Below are positions 8,736 through 15,082 of a stretch of 17,862 bases of DNA, one piece after another. The stretch covers positions 18,104 to 35,965 of the forward strand of contig DHJA01000233.1 in assembly GCA_002404095.1 (NCBI GenBank). The letters run 5' to 3'. A program made the position numbers and the translations under genes. How positions within the stretch are numbered: position 1 is the first letter of the stretch; every line of letters starts with the position of its first letter. This stretch comes from Planctomycetaceae bacterium UBA4732 (lineage in GTDB: Bacteria > Planctomycetota > Planctomycetia > Gemmatales > Gemmataceae). The notes below the pieces were generated by a model that worked only from the letters and a program-made list of their open reading frames with translations, had not been told where the DNA came from and made no database searches.

Positions 8736-9248
8736 CTACTTGTCTTTATCGGGCTTCTCCGGGGCGGTCGCGTTGGGCGGCGCCGTGGTGTTCGGGATCG
8801 GTGTCGGGTGGTTGGCAACGGATTGGCCGATGAAGTAACCGAAGATCAAAGCGCACAGCACGATCACGAACCAGAACAGGCCGCTCAGCCAGCCGCCGCC
8901 CTCGCCGTCGCTGTTCCAATTCGCCATCCAACGGCGAAAGGCGGTCTGTCGTTGCAGCTTCTTCTGCCAACGGCGACCGGGAGCCGTTTGGTCGAACTGG
9001 CGCACCGCCGTCGCTACCTTGCCCACCTGCTTCCGCGCCGTCGCGTTGTCCGGATCGACCTCTAACACTTCGAGATATTCCCAAACGGCGTCGCCCAGCT
9101 CGCCCTGCCGCGTCAGATGCTCAGCCCGCTGGAGGCCGTCGCGCAGGTTCTCCACGTAGTCCACCAAAAGCGACACATCGGTCTTGCAGTTGGCGCACTT
9201 CTTTTCCACGCCCGGCAGCCTTTTCTTACACATGGGGCACGTTAGCAT
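8736..9248 (-). CDS. Zinc-ribbon protein with TPR-like helices and one C-terminal membrane span
   Basis: This 170-residue protein starts with a zinc ribbon, CPMC (Cys4, Cys7) and CANC (Cys18, Cys21). A helical segment, about residues 30-85, resembles a TPR pair (GELGDAVWEYLEVLEVDPDN). A basic, aromatic stretch follows, then one clear membrane span at about 121-142, and a 25-residue Pro/Thr-rich tail. By the positive-inside rule the ribbon and helices should face the cytoplasm. It is the last gene of the chaperone cluster, 96 bases after the Hsp70 stop, with a large hairpin between. GAGGG precedes its ATG. I infer that it tethers the Hsp70 machine to the membrane; the sequence does not prove this. 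No named family is assigned. Confidence 0.82.
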   Translation of the reverse strand: MLTCPMCKKRLPGVEKKCANCKTDVSLLVDYVENLRDGLQRAEHLTRQGELGDAVWEYLEVLEVDPDNATARKQVGKVATAVRQFDQTAPGRRWQKKLQRQTAFRRWMANWNSDGEGGGWLSGLFWFVIVLCALIFGYFIGQSVANHPTPIPNTTAPPNATAPEKPDKDK

Positions 9249-9265
9249 GGCGGGTCGTCCCTCTT

Positions 9266-9341
9266 GGCGAGCCGGGTCGCGTAAGCGCCCGGAGTTTAGT
9301 CTCTGAAACCATCTCCGGGCGCTTACGCGAGCCGGCTCGCC
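9266..9341. repeat. 29-bp near-perfect inverted repeat (large hairpin)
   Basis: The arms at 9266-9294 and 9313-9341 are reverse complements with one mismatch, around an 18-base loop. The hairpin starts four bases after the Hsp70 stop and ends 17 bases before the zinc-ribbon start. It has no T-run on either strand, so a simple rho-independent terminator is not certain. It could attenuate expression of the last gene or stabilise the Hsp70 mRNA 3' end. The GGCGAGCCGG/CGCGTAAGCGCCCGG composition looks like a dispersed intergenic repeat. Confidence 0.85.
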
Positions 9342-9344
9342 TTA

Positions 9345-11084
9345 TTAGAGCAAATACGCATAATTCAGCAGCCGGTCGTTGAGTGTGGCGGCGGCCTCTT
9401 CCATCTTCTTGCGGTCGCCGGAACCCATCGCCTGCCGCACTTGCCGGCACAGGTCTTCTAACTCCCTGCGGTCCTCCGGGTTCTCCACGCGCGGCGCCAC
9501 GTCCTGCTCCGTCTTCTTCAACACCTCCACCGCGTCCTTGAATTCCTGCGTCGATTCCAGCTCCATCGTCTGGTTCATCAACGTTTTGTTGATCTCTTTC
9601 ATCTTGATAAGCTGCGATGCGTTCAGCTGGTCCTCGCCGGCCTGCTGGATGGCGAAGCGCTTCTTCTGGCTGGCGTGTTGGTCCTGAATCTGCACCGTCA
9701 GGATGCCGTCGTCGCCGTACTCGAACAGCACCTCCAGGGCGCCGTCGCGCTGCGAACGCGGCGGCTTGAACTCCCAAGGGATCTCCGCCAGTTTTACGTT
9801 CTCTTGGCTCTCCGGATTGTCGTAAATGTCGCCTTCGTAGACGCTGATGAGGACGCGCTCGGCCGGGTCGGCCACTGGGTAATACGTCTTGTTGAACGAG
9901 CAGGGGATGTCGGCGCCGCGCTTGATGATCGGGTCGAGGAAGACGCGGTTGGTCCTCTGGTCCACCGGGTTGGCGCATAGCGAATGTTCGAGCTTGACGC
10001 TGTAGGCGTAGTTGTCGAGGCCGGGCGCCCCCTGGAGGATGGCCGACACCACAGCCGCGCCCTGGGCCACGCACGTCATCGGGTCGATGCGCTCGAACGG
10101 CTCCGGTTCCTTGCCGGCCAACTTCTCGGTGACAAAGCGCCGCACCAGCGGAATCTTGCTGCTGCCGCCCACCAGTAGCACCCGGTCGATGTCTTTCGGA
10201 CGCAGCCCGCGCAGCTTCAACGCCTCGTCGATGGCCGTGCCTGACTTCACCACCAGAGGCATAATGGCGCGCTCGAAAGCCGCTCGGTCGATCTCTTCTT
10301 CCAGGTTCAAATGCCGCTCAGGAACCAGCTCGGCCCTGCGGGCCACTGCCGTCGATTCCGCGGACAGGTCAATCTTGGCGCGCTCGACGGCAAGCATGAA
10401 TTGCTGCTTGTACGGCGAGTTCAGGATGTCGTAGCCTTCCTTTTCCTGGAAGCGCTCGGCCAGAATCTTCGCCAAAGCAGTGTCAATATCGTCGCCGCCG
10501 AGTTTGCCGATACCTTTACTCGACAATTCCTCGAACATACCATGATGGATGTGTAGGATGGTCACGTCGAGCGTACCGCCGCCGAAGTCGTAGACGAGTA
10601 CCGTCTGGTCGTCCTGGGCGTTGAGGCCATAGCAGATGGCGGCGGCCGTCGGCTCGTTGATGAGCGTCAGCACTTGCATTCCGGCGGCGCCGGCGCAGAG
10701 CTTGGTGGCGTGACGGGCCAAACCCTTGCTGTTGGCCGGAATGGTGACGACGGCCTTAGTGAAGTTTTCGCCGACGACCTGCTCGGCGTCCTTTTTGAGC
10801 ATCCCGAACAGCATGACGGCGATCTGTTCCGTGCGCAGGTTCTGGCCGACGAGCGGTACGCGCTCGGGTGTGCCGAGGATGCGCTTGATGGAACGGATGG
10901 AGCGCTGCTCGTCAAAGTTTTCCTTGGCTTCCGCGCCAAAGGCCAATGTGCCATCGCGGCGGAGCGTTACGATCGAGGGCGTCCATTTCTGGCCCTCGTG
11001 GTTAGGCACCACCTCCGCCTGGCCATACTGGAAGTTGGCCACGACCGAGTTGCTGGTGCCGAAGTCGATGCCGATATAGGGCAT
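9345..11084 (-). CDS. Divergent Hsp70 (DnaK-like) chaperone
   Basis: This 579-residue protein has a full Hsp70 nucleotide-binding domain: GIDFGTSNS (5-13), the catalytic-type Lys67 in IKRILG, INEPTAAA (142-149), DFGGGTLDVT (166-175), KLGGDDID (194-201), LVGGSSKIP (304-312) and DPMTCVAQGAA (334-344). It should bind and hydrolyse ATP. A substrate-domain beta part (about 370-490) and a short helical lid follow. The usual DVLLLDVTPLSLG linker is missing: GAPGLDNYAYSVKLEHSL stands in its place. The lid is shortened and no DnaK-like acidic tail is seen. TGAGGA lies before the ATG. It follows the GrpE-like gene by 156 bases. It is probably a dedicated accessory Hsp70, not the housekeeping DnaK. A client-specific role is inference. 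Confidence 0.95.
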   Translation of the reverse strand: MPYIGIDFGTSNSVVANFQYGQAEVVPNHEGQKWTPSIVTLRRDGTLAFGAEAKENFDEQRSIRSIKRILGTPERVPLVGQNLRTEQIAVMLFGMLKKDAEQVVGENFTKAVVTIPANSKGLARHATKLCAGAAGMQVLTLINEPTAAAICYGLNAQDDQTVLVYDFGGGTLDVTILHIHHGMFEELSSKGIGKLGGDDIDTALAKILAERFQEKEGYDILNSPYKQQFMLAVERAKIDLSAESTAVARRAELVPERHLNLEEEIDRAAFERAIMPLVVKSGTAIDEALKLRGLRPKDIDRVLLVGGSSKIPLVRRFVTEKLAGKEPEPFERIDPMTCVAQGAAVVSAILQGAPGLDNYAYSVKLEHSLCANPVDQRTNRVFLDPIIKRGADIPCSFNKTYYPVADPAERVLISVYEGDIYDNPESQENVKLAEIPWEFKPPRSQRDGALEVLFEYGDDGILTVQIQDQHASQKKRFAIQQAGEDQLNASQLIKMKEINKTLMNQTMELESTQEFKDAVEVLKKTEQDVAPRVENPEDRRELEDLCRQVRQAMGSGDRKKMEEAAATLNDRLLNYAYLL

Positions 11085-11100
11085 GAAATCCTCAAGAGAG

Positions 11101-11237
11101 GGGGTCAGGGGTCAGGGGTCAGGGGTCAGTAAACAATCAATAATTGTAGTCTACGGAGATTGTCCCATCGGAGTTATTCGTGCTTCGCGCCCGAATCTTG
11201 CTGGTCTTCCGGCATCTGACCCCTGACCCCTGCCCCC
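11101..11237. promoter_or_regulatory. Four G4-TCA tracts plus inverted partner upstream of Hsp70
   Basis: Positions 11101-11125 hold four GGGG runs separated by TCA, a textbook G-quadruplex pattern on the plus strand. About 90 bases away, 11216-11237 holds the complementary array (CTGACCCC units, one variant). In the minus-strand mRNA the two arms can pair over about 22 bp with one mismatch. The inner arm ends 16 bases before the Hsp70 ATG, next to its TGAGGA ribosome site. Between the arms, TACAAT occurs on the minus strand (11148-11143), a possible -10 without a good -35. It may set Hsp70 level separately from the upstream genes, or be a dispersed repeat. Confidence 0.6.
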
Positions 11238-11240
11238 TTA

Positions 11241-11846
11241 TTACTCGGTGACGATCACCTCGGGCCGTTGCAGGACGAAATCGGGTTGCTGGCTGGCGTA
11301 GCCCTTTTTGACGGTGCGCGCGACCAGCAGCGGCCCCATGCCTTCGACGCGCTCGCTGCCGACGCGCTTGTGCAGCGCGGGGTTGTACGCCTCGCCGGGC
11401 CGGCCCTCATATTCCTTGATGTTTTTCTGACTGACGGCGGCCGCGACCTTGCGCGTCTGCACCTCGACGGCCTCGATCCAGCGCTTGACTGCCTCGACAT
11501 CCTCCGGCGGCGGCTTCACCGCCGTGATGTGTTCCAAATCCTGGTTGATTTCCAGCAGCAGCATTAGCAGGTCCATGCTGAATTTCTTCTCGCCGACCGT
11601 CTCTTTGCGTAAGTCCTGATAGGCGCGCTGCGTGGCGGCCGCGAAACTGTCGAAACTGCCCTTCAACTCGTCGCGCGTCTTGGCCAGCGTGCGCTCAAAA
11701 TCGCGGTGCGTACGGTCGTTGCGCTCGCGCAACTGGATCACTTCCGCGCACAGCTTGAAGATGGTCGAGGCGCCGAGCGTATGGTCCTCCCTCGGGGCGG
11801 CCGGAATCTCGGCGCCGGGGAAGCCGGGCGTGAAATCGTCGTTCAT
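11241..11846 (-). CDS. GrpE-like nucleotide exchange factor
   Basis: This 201-residue protein has a long helical N-terminal half (about 28-90, including QLRERNDRTHRDFERTLAKT), then KKFSMDLLMLLLEINQDLEH, which corresponds to the GrpE segment around LLPVLDNLERA. The C-terminal part, GEAYNPALHKRVGSERVEG followed by VKKGYASQQPDFVLQRPEV, matches the GrpE beta domain with its KGY...LRPA.V pattern. GrpE opens the Hsp70 nucleotide site to release ADP. I chose the ATG at 11846 because it overlaps the upstream stop as ATGA, a sign of translational coupling; an in-frame ATG at 11882 lies inside the upstream gene. The protein is divergent and probably serves the adjacent Hsp70. Confidence 0.85.
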   Translation of the reverse strand: MNDDFTPGFPGAEIPAAPREDHTLGASTIFKLCAEVIQLRERNDRTHRDFERTLAKTRDELKGSFDSFAAATQRAYQDLRKETVGEKKFSMDLLMLLLEINQDLEHITAVKPPPEDVEAVKRWIEAVEVQTRKVAAAVSQKNIKEYEGRPGEAYNPALHKRVGSERVEGMGPLLVARTVKKGYASQQPDFVLQRPEVIVTE

Positions 11847-12373
11847 GGCGTATGATCCTGCGTAGGTAGGTCGAAGGCCCAAGGATCCAAATCCTGCTGG
11901 GCGAGGTGTTCGAGCAGCGTCGTCGCGAAGGGCATGTCCTCCGGCGTTTCCGGCACGACGAGGGCGGCGCGCACCTCGGCGGCGTCCGGAATCTCGGCCG
12001 GCGGCATATAGTCGGCCAACGGCTTCTCGTTGTCAAGCGGCTGCCATGCCCTGCCGGGCTGACCACCGTTGACGCCATAGCGGCTGGTCAACTGACCGAT
12101 GACGCCGTCGGCCGTGTCGGTGTTGAGGCTCGAGACGTCGCAACGGATGCGCTTGTCGATTTCCTTGAGGGTTTCGTGCGCCCAGTTCACGTCCTCGCGC
12201 GGCGCCTTGATCTGCGGCGGCTGGCGCAAGGCCCATCTCACACGGTCGGCCCAGTTCTTGTCGATCTGTTCCTTGTCGGCTGACTTGTCCAGACCGAGGA
12301 GCAAATACGGCCCCATCTGCTCGCGCGTCAGCGTGGCAAGCTCTAGCACGACAGGTTCGGACTCCTTCGCCAT
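11843..12373 (-). CDS. J-domain-like protein lacking the HPD motif
   Basis: Residues 20-80 of this 176-residue protein resemble a DnaJ J-domain: GPYLLLGLDKSADKEQIDKNW fits helix I and the start of helix II, and VNWAHETLKEIDKRI fits helix III. The helix II-III loop, where HPD should be, reads RQPPQIKAPRED, so the catalytic triad is absent. The C-terminal 95 residues are acidic and Pro-rich with no recognised domain. Genuine J-domains use HPD to trigger Hsp70 ATP hydrolysis, so this protein may dock without stimulating or work by another contact. It overlaps the GrpE-like start by four bases. The call rests on fold resemblance plus position between the TPR, GrpE-like and Hsp70 genes, so it is moderately sure. 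Confidence 0.65.
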   Translation of the reverse strand: MAKESEPVVLELATLTREQMGPYLLLGLDKSADKEQIDKNWADRVRWALRQPPQIKAPREDVNWAHETLKEIDKRIRCDVSSLNTDTADGVIGQLTSRYGVNGGQPGRAWQPLDNEKPLADYMPPAEIPDAAEVRAALVVPETPEDMPFATTLLEHLAQQDLDPWAFDLPTQDHTP

Positions 12374-12393
12374 AATTCTCTCGGTGTTTCATC

Positions 12394-12437
12394 CCTATAG
12401 AACCCATAGGTCTTATAGGACATATGGGTTCTATAGG
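12394..12437. repeat. 15-bp perfect TATAG-rich inverted repeat
   Basis: CCTATAGAACCCATA at 12394-12408 is repeated in reverse complement at 12423-12437. The 14-base loop itself contains a TATAGG unit. It lies between the chaperone-cluster TPR gene stop (12450) and the J-like gene start (12373). On the minus-strand transcript it forms a hairpin about 20 bases before the J-like ATG. It could be an attenuator, a processing site or a dispersed repeat; the sequence alone does not say which. Confidence 0.8.
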
Positions 12438-12449
12438 TTCGTTTTCTCC

Positions 12450-14057
12450 TCACGCCCCCATCGACCGGCAGGCTTCCATCTTCTTATCAATATGCTCCGA
12501 CAATTCGCGGATGACGCGCTTGTGTTCGTCGCTCGTCACCAGCGGCCCGCATTTGCGCGTAATGCGTTGCAGCTTCTGGAACTCGCGCATCAGATCGCGC
12601 ATCACCTCGCGCACGGCCGACCAGTTGATCTGGTGATTCGGCAAGTGGCGCACCTGATCGATAACCTTGGTCATCTGCTGCGTCAACTGGTCGCAGAGGT
12701 TGTGCATCAGCGGGATGACGTTGCCCACCATGCGCACCGCTCGCTCCTCGACGCGCAGGTCGCCGGGGTAGCGATGGCGAATCTGCTCGATGTCCGTCAG
12801 CAGCCGTTCAATGTCGTTGAGACCCTTCACCTCAATCAAGTCCAGCTCGTACAAGTCGAGTTGCGGATCTTTGGGCCGTAGGTTGCGTAACTGTTCCAGC
12901 GCCCTGCGCGCGTCCTGCGGCCGCTTGGCGTTGTTATACAGCTGGAACAGCCGTTCCATCAGGTCGGCGTCCTTCGGCCTCATGCGCTGGGCGCGCTGCA
13001 TGTAGGTTACGGCGCTCGACCATTTCTCCTTTTCGGCGTAGGCGTTCGCCAGGCGCATCATGCTCTCACCGGCCACGGCTTCGAGGTAGTTGGGAATATC
13101 GGACGGGGCCGGTATGCGTTTGTCGAGCAGGTCGAAATAGCGATTCCAGTGCGGATCGGCCTGAGAGAGTTCGCTTTTAAGTTCATAGGTTAGGGCAAGG
13201 TTCTGGTGGATGCGCGGGTCGTTGCCCGCATACTTCAGGGCGGCGGTGAAGTGGCGGATCGCGCCGTCGAAGTCCTGCGTCAGACATGCGCAAACGCCAA
13301 GGAGATTAAACAGGGCGGTCTGCGTGGGCCGGCTGACGCCGCTGACGGCGGCCATCGGCTGCAACAGCAGCTCCGCCTCGGTCCAGCTACAGCGGTCCAT
13401 CCGCATCTTCGCCTTGACGATCACCGCCTCGACATAGCTGTCGCGTACGGCGGGGCTGCGCGGCCGGGCGTCGGCCAGCGCCTTGAGCAGCATATGTACC
13501 GTATCGAGTTGGCCAAGGCTGCGCACCACCTTGAGCAGTCGTTGCTCATCGGCCGGCGTCAACTCGGCGAGGAGTAAGTCGGGACGCTGTCCGCCTTCCT
13601 TCTGACTAGCGCGCAACAAAGACCGCAGTAATGTCAAGAAGCGGCGTTCATCCTGGGTCGGCGCCAGTTCCACGGCCTGGGACAAAAGTTCCAGGCACGC
13701 ATCAATCTTGCCGAGCGTCAGCTGCGTTAATAAGAGATTATAGCAGATCTCATAAGACGTTTTATCGGCTTCCCAGGCGCGTTGCAATTCGCCCTCGGCC
13801 TGGGAGAGGTTCTGTTCCTGGAGCGACAACAGGCCCATTTGCAGCAGGACATTAGCGTCCGGCTTTAGAATCTTGCGCAAGGCGTTGCGGGCGTCGGCCG
13901 TCTTACCCTGGCGCTTGTGGGCCATCGCTAGCAGGTAGAAGACGTTGGGGTCTTGACAGCCGGCCTGAACGGCGCGGTCGAACACCTGCGCCGCCACTTC
14001 GTAGCGCGACAACACCGATTCCGCGACGGGAACTTCGACCGCGACCGACGTGGCCAT
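12450..14057 (-). CDS. TPR protein of the chaperone cluster
   Basis: This 535-residue protein has several TPR-like helical pairs. Examples are VFYLLAMAHKRQGKTADARNAL (about 40-60), a block at about 70-130, FDGAIRHFTAALKYAGNDP near the middle, and WSSAVTYMQRAQRMRPKDAD at about 340. The last 130 residues are long charged helices without the TPR pattern (MHNLCDQLTQQMTKVIDQV and following). No signal peptide or membrane span is seen, so it is cytoplasmic. It precedes the J-like gene by 76 bases on the same strand and is probably co-transcribed with it. TPR proteins often bind Hsp70 tails, but this Hsp70 has no EEVD tail, so it may instead recruit clients. GGAG lies about 8 bases before the ATG. 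Confidence 0.85.
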   Translation of the reverse strand: MATSVAVEVPVAESVLSRYEVAAQVFDRAVQAGCQDPNVFYLLAMAHKRQGKTADARNALRKILKPDANVLLQMGLLSLQEQNLSQAEGELQRAWEADKTSYEICYNLLLTQLTLGKIDACLELLSQAVELAPTQDERRFLTLLRSLLRASQKEGGQRPDLLLAELTPADEQRLLKVVRSLGQLDTVHMLLKALADARPRSPAVRDSYVEAVIVKAKMRMDRCSWTEAELLLQPMAAVSGVSRPTQTALFNLLGVCACLTQDFDGAIRHFTAALKYAGNDPRIHQNLALTYELKSELSQADPHWNRYFDLLDKRIPAPSDIPNYLEAVAGESMMRLANAYAEKEKWSSAVTYMQRAQRMRPKDADLMERLFQLYNNAKRPQDARRALEQLRNLRPKDPQLDLYELDLIEVKGLNDIERLLTDIEQIRHRYPGDLRVEERAVRMVGNVIPLMHNLCDQLTQQMTKVIDQVRHLPNHQINWSAVREVMRDLMREFQKLQRITRKCGPLVTSDEHKRVIRELSEHIDKKMEACRSMGA

Positions 14058-14090
14058 GAACCGCTCCTACCCTTCCGCGAAGCCGTTGGC

Positions 14091-14136
14091 AACGCTTCTC
14101 CGAAGCGTTTTCGCCGCAAATGCTTCTCCGAAGCGT
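14091..14136. repeat. Doubled small hairpin, GCTTCTCCGAAGCGT twice
   Basis: AACGCTTCTCCGAAGCGTT at 14091-14109 is a palindrome with a three-base TCC centre. The core GCTTCTCCGAAGCGT recurs directly at 14122-14136. The pair lies between the stop of the PIN-partner gene and the start of the TPR gene. It could be a transcript-end structure or two binding sites for a dimeric regulator. No T-run follows. Confidence 0.8.
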
Positions 14137-14138
14137 CG

Positions 14139-14351
14139 CTAAGTTCCAGGTTTTGCCGCCGCTTTGATATTGGCGATGACCTGTTCCAGTGTTGCTTGCC
14201 CGAACAGCGTTTCGCGTTCCGCCGTGTAGTCGCCACGGCCTGTGGTAAACTGGCCGATGAAGCGCATGGTGTCGGCCGGACCCAGTTCGCGCGATAGGAT
14301 TTCGATGGCCTGCCACGTTACTTCTGCGAGTGGCTTTATTGGTACGTTCAT
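14139..14351 (-). CDS. Small partner of the PIN protein, putative antitoxin
   Basis: This 70-residue protein starts inside the last codons of the PIN gene, with an ATGA overlap at 14348-14351 and GGAG upstream. It reads IKPLAEVTWQAIEILSRELG, then TMRFIGQFTTGRGDYTAERE and a helical tail. I do not recognise a named DNA-binding domain. Its size, coupling and position directly after a PIN-domain gene suggest that it neutralises the PIN protein. The order, toxin first, is the reverse of most vapBC loci. An antitoxin role is inference from context. Confidence 0.65.
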   Translation of the reverse strand: MNVPIKPLAEVTWQAIEILSRELGPADTMRFIGQFTTGRGDYTAERETLFGQATLEQVIANIKAAAKPGT

Positions 14352-14788
14352 GGGCCAATCTCCGCGATGAGTTCCAAAGGGTCAACAAGTTTGGGCGGGC
14401 CGCTATGCACGGCTCGCGCTCGTCGTAACAGCCTGTCGTCACAGGTACAGAAGTAGTCGGCCCCCGCTTCCACGGCAAAGGCCAAGTGCAAGGCGTCCAG
14501 CGGCTTCAGACCGCCGGCGGCGAGCGCATGCGCCGTCAATTCAACGGCGGGCGACAGACGAACCGTCCGAACCGCACTGCCGAGAACGCCCAAGGCCTGG
14601 GCCTGCCGGTCGGGGTACGGATTCTGGACGGTCTCGTACAGCAAGGCGTCAGACGACAGTAATTGTACCTGTCCCGATCTGCTCAGGGCGAGGATCCCAA
14701 GGACGGCTGCCGTCTCGACGCGAATGCGGAGCTGAGTCTGATCGTCCAGCGGACGCTGGATACTGCACAGATCGAGGTAGACCAACAT
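14348..14788 (-). CDS. PIN-domain protein, putative VapC-like RNase toxin
   Basis: This 146-residue protein has the acidic residues of a PIN nuclease: Asp6 in VYLDLCS, Glu52 in LLYETV, Asp98 in LKPLDALHLAFA, and Asp117/Asp118 in CTCDD. Spacing and length fit PIN toxins, which cut tRNA, rRNA or mRNA with Mg2+. The acidic set is intact, so activity is likely. The start at 14788 has TAGGATTAGG upstream. It is translationally coupled to the 70-residue partner downstream. The SMI1 and small hypothetical genes lie upstream on the same strand. Target RNA is unknown. Confidence 0.82.
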   Translation of the reverse strand: MLVYLDLCSIQRPLDDQTQLRIRVETAAVLGILALSRSGQVQLLSSDALLYETVQNPYPDRQAQALGVLGSAVRTVRLSPAVELTAHALAAGGLKPLDALHLAFAVEAGADYFCTCDDRLLRRARAVHSGPPKLVDPLELIAEIGP

Positions 14789-14815
14789 ACGCCTAATCCT
14801 ACTGCGGGACGCCCA

Positions 14816-15064
14816 TCAAGAGAGTCGATTTCGTGCGATCAACAACTGCCGGCCCCCTCGGAACTCCGAAACGCACCGGACCCTGCTGCCCGGCGGAAAC
14901 TCCCATTCTTCGACGGCGGGGTCGTAATCGGTTGTAGCAAGCACCTGGACGACATCCGCGCCGAGAAGGAGCCCCCTGGTCGGGCGTAGTACGTCCGTCC
15001 CCTCGTTTAGTAAAGGAACGTAAATTTCAACCGTGTCAGTAGACGAAACCATCTCCGCCGACAT
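14816..15064 (-). CDS. Small conserved hypothetical protein
   Basis: This 82-residue protein reads VEIYVPLLNEGTDVLRPTRG, then YDPAVEEWEFPPGSRVRC and a short basic end. I recognise the VEIYVxLLNEGTDVxRP / DPxxExWEFxPGxxV pattern as a recurrent small bacterial family of unknown function. Its ribosome site, GAGGTGATCC before the ATG, is close to the ideal complement of 16S rRNA. It begins 18 bases after the SMI1/KNR4 gene on the same strand, so the two are probably co-expressed. No signal peptide or membrane span is visible. Confidence 0.8.
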   Translation of the reverse strand: MSAEMVSSTDTVEIYVPLLNEGTDVLRPTRGLLLGADVVQVLATTDYDPAVEEWEFPPGSRVRCVSEFRGGRQLLIARNRLS

Positions 15065-15082
15065 GGATCACCTCTACGTGAA

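Noticed and set aside
9226..10074. A 282-residue minus frame overlapping the Hsp70 substrate domain
   Set aside because: It is a frame-shifted reading of the Hsp70 gene, rich in Arg/Gly/Pro, with no own ribosome site.
9345..11084. Naming the Hsp70 gene dnaK
   Set aside because: The linker and tail differ from DnaK and the neighbours are not the usual ones, so it is left as a divergent Hsp70.
11101..11129. The GGGGTCA array as a CRISPR-like repeat
   Set aside because: The units are 7 bases with no spacers; it is a simple tandem array with an inverted partner.
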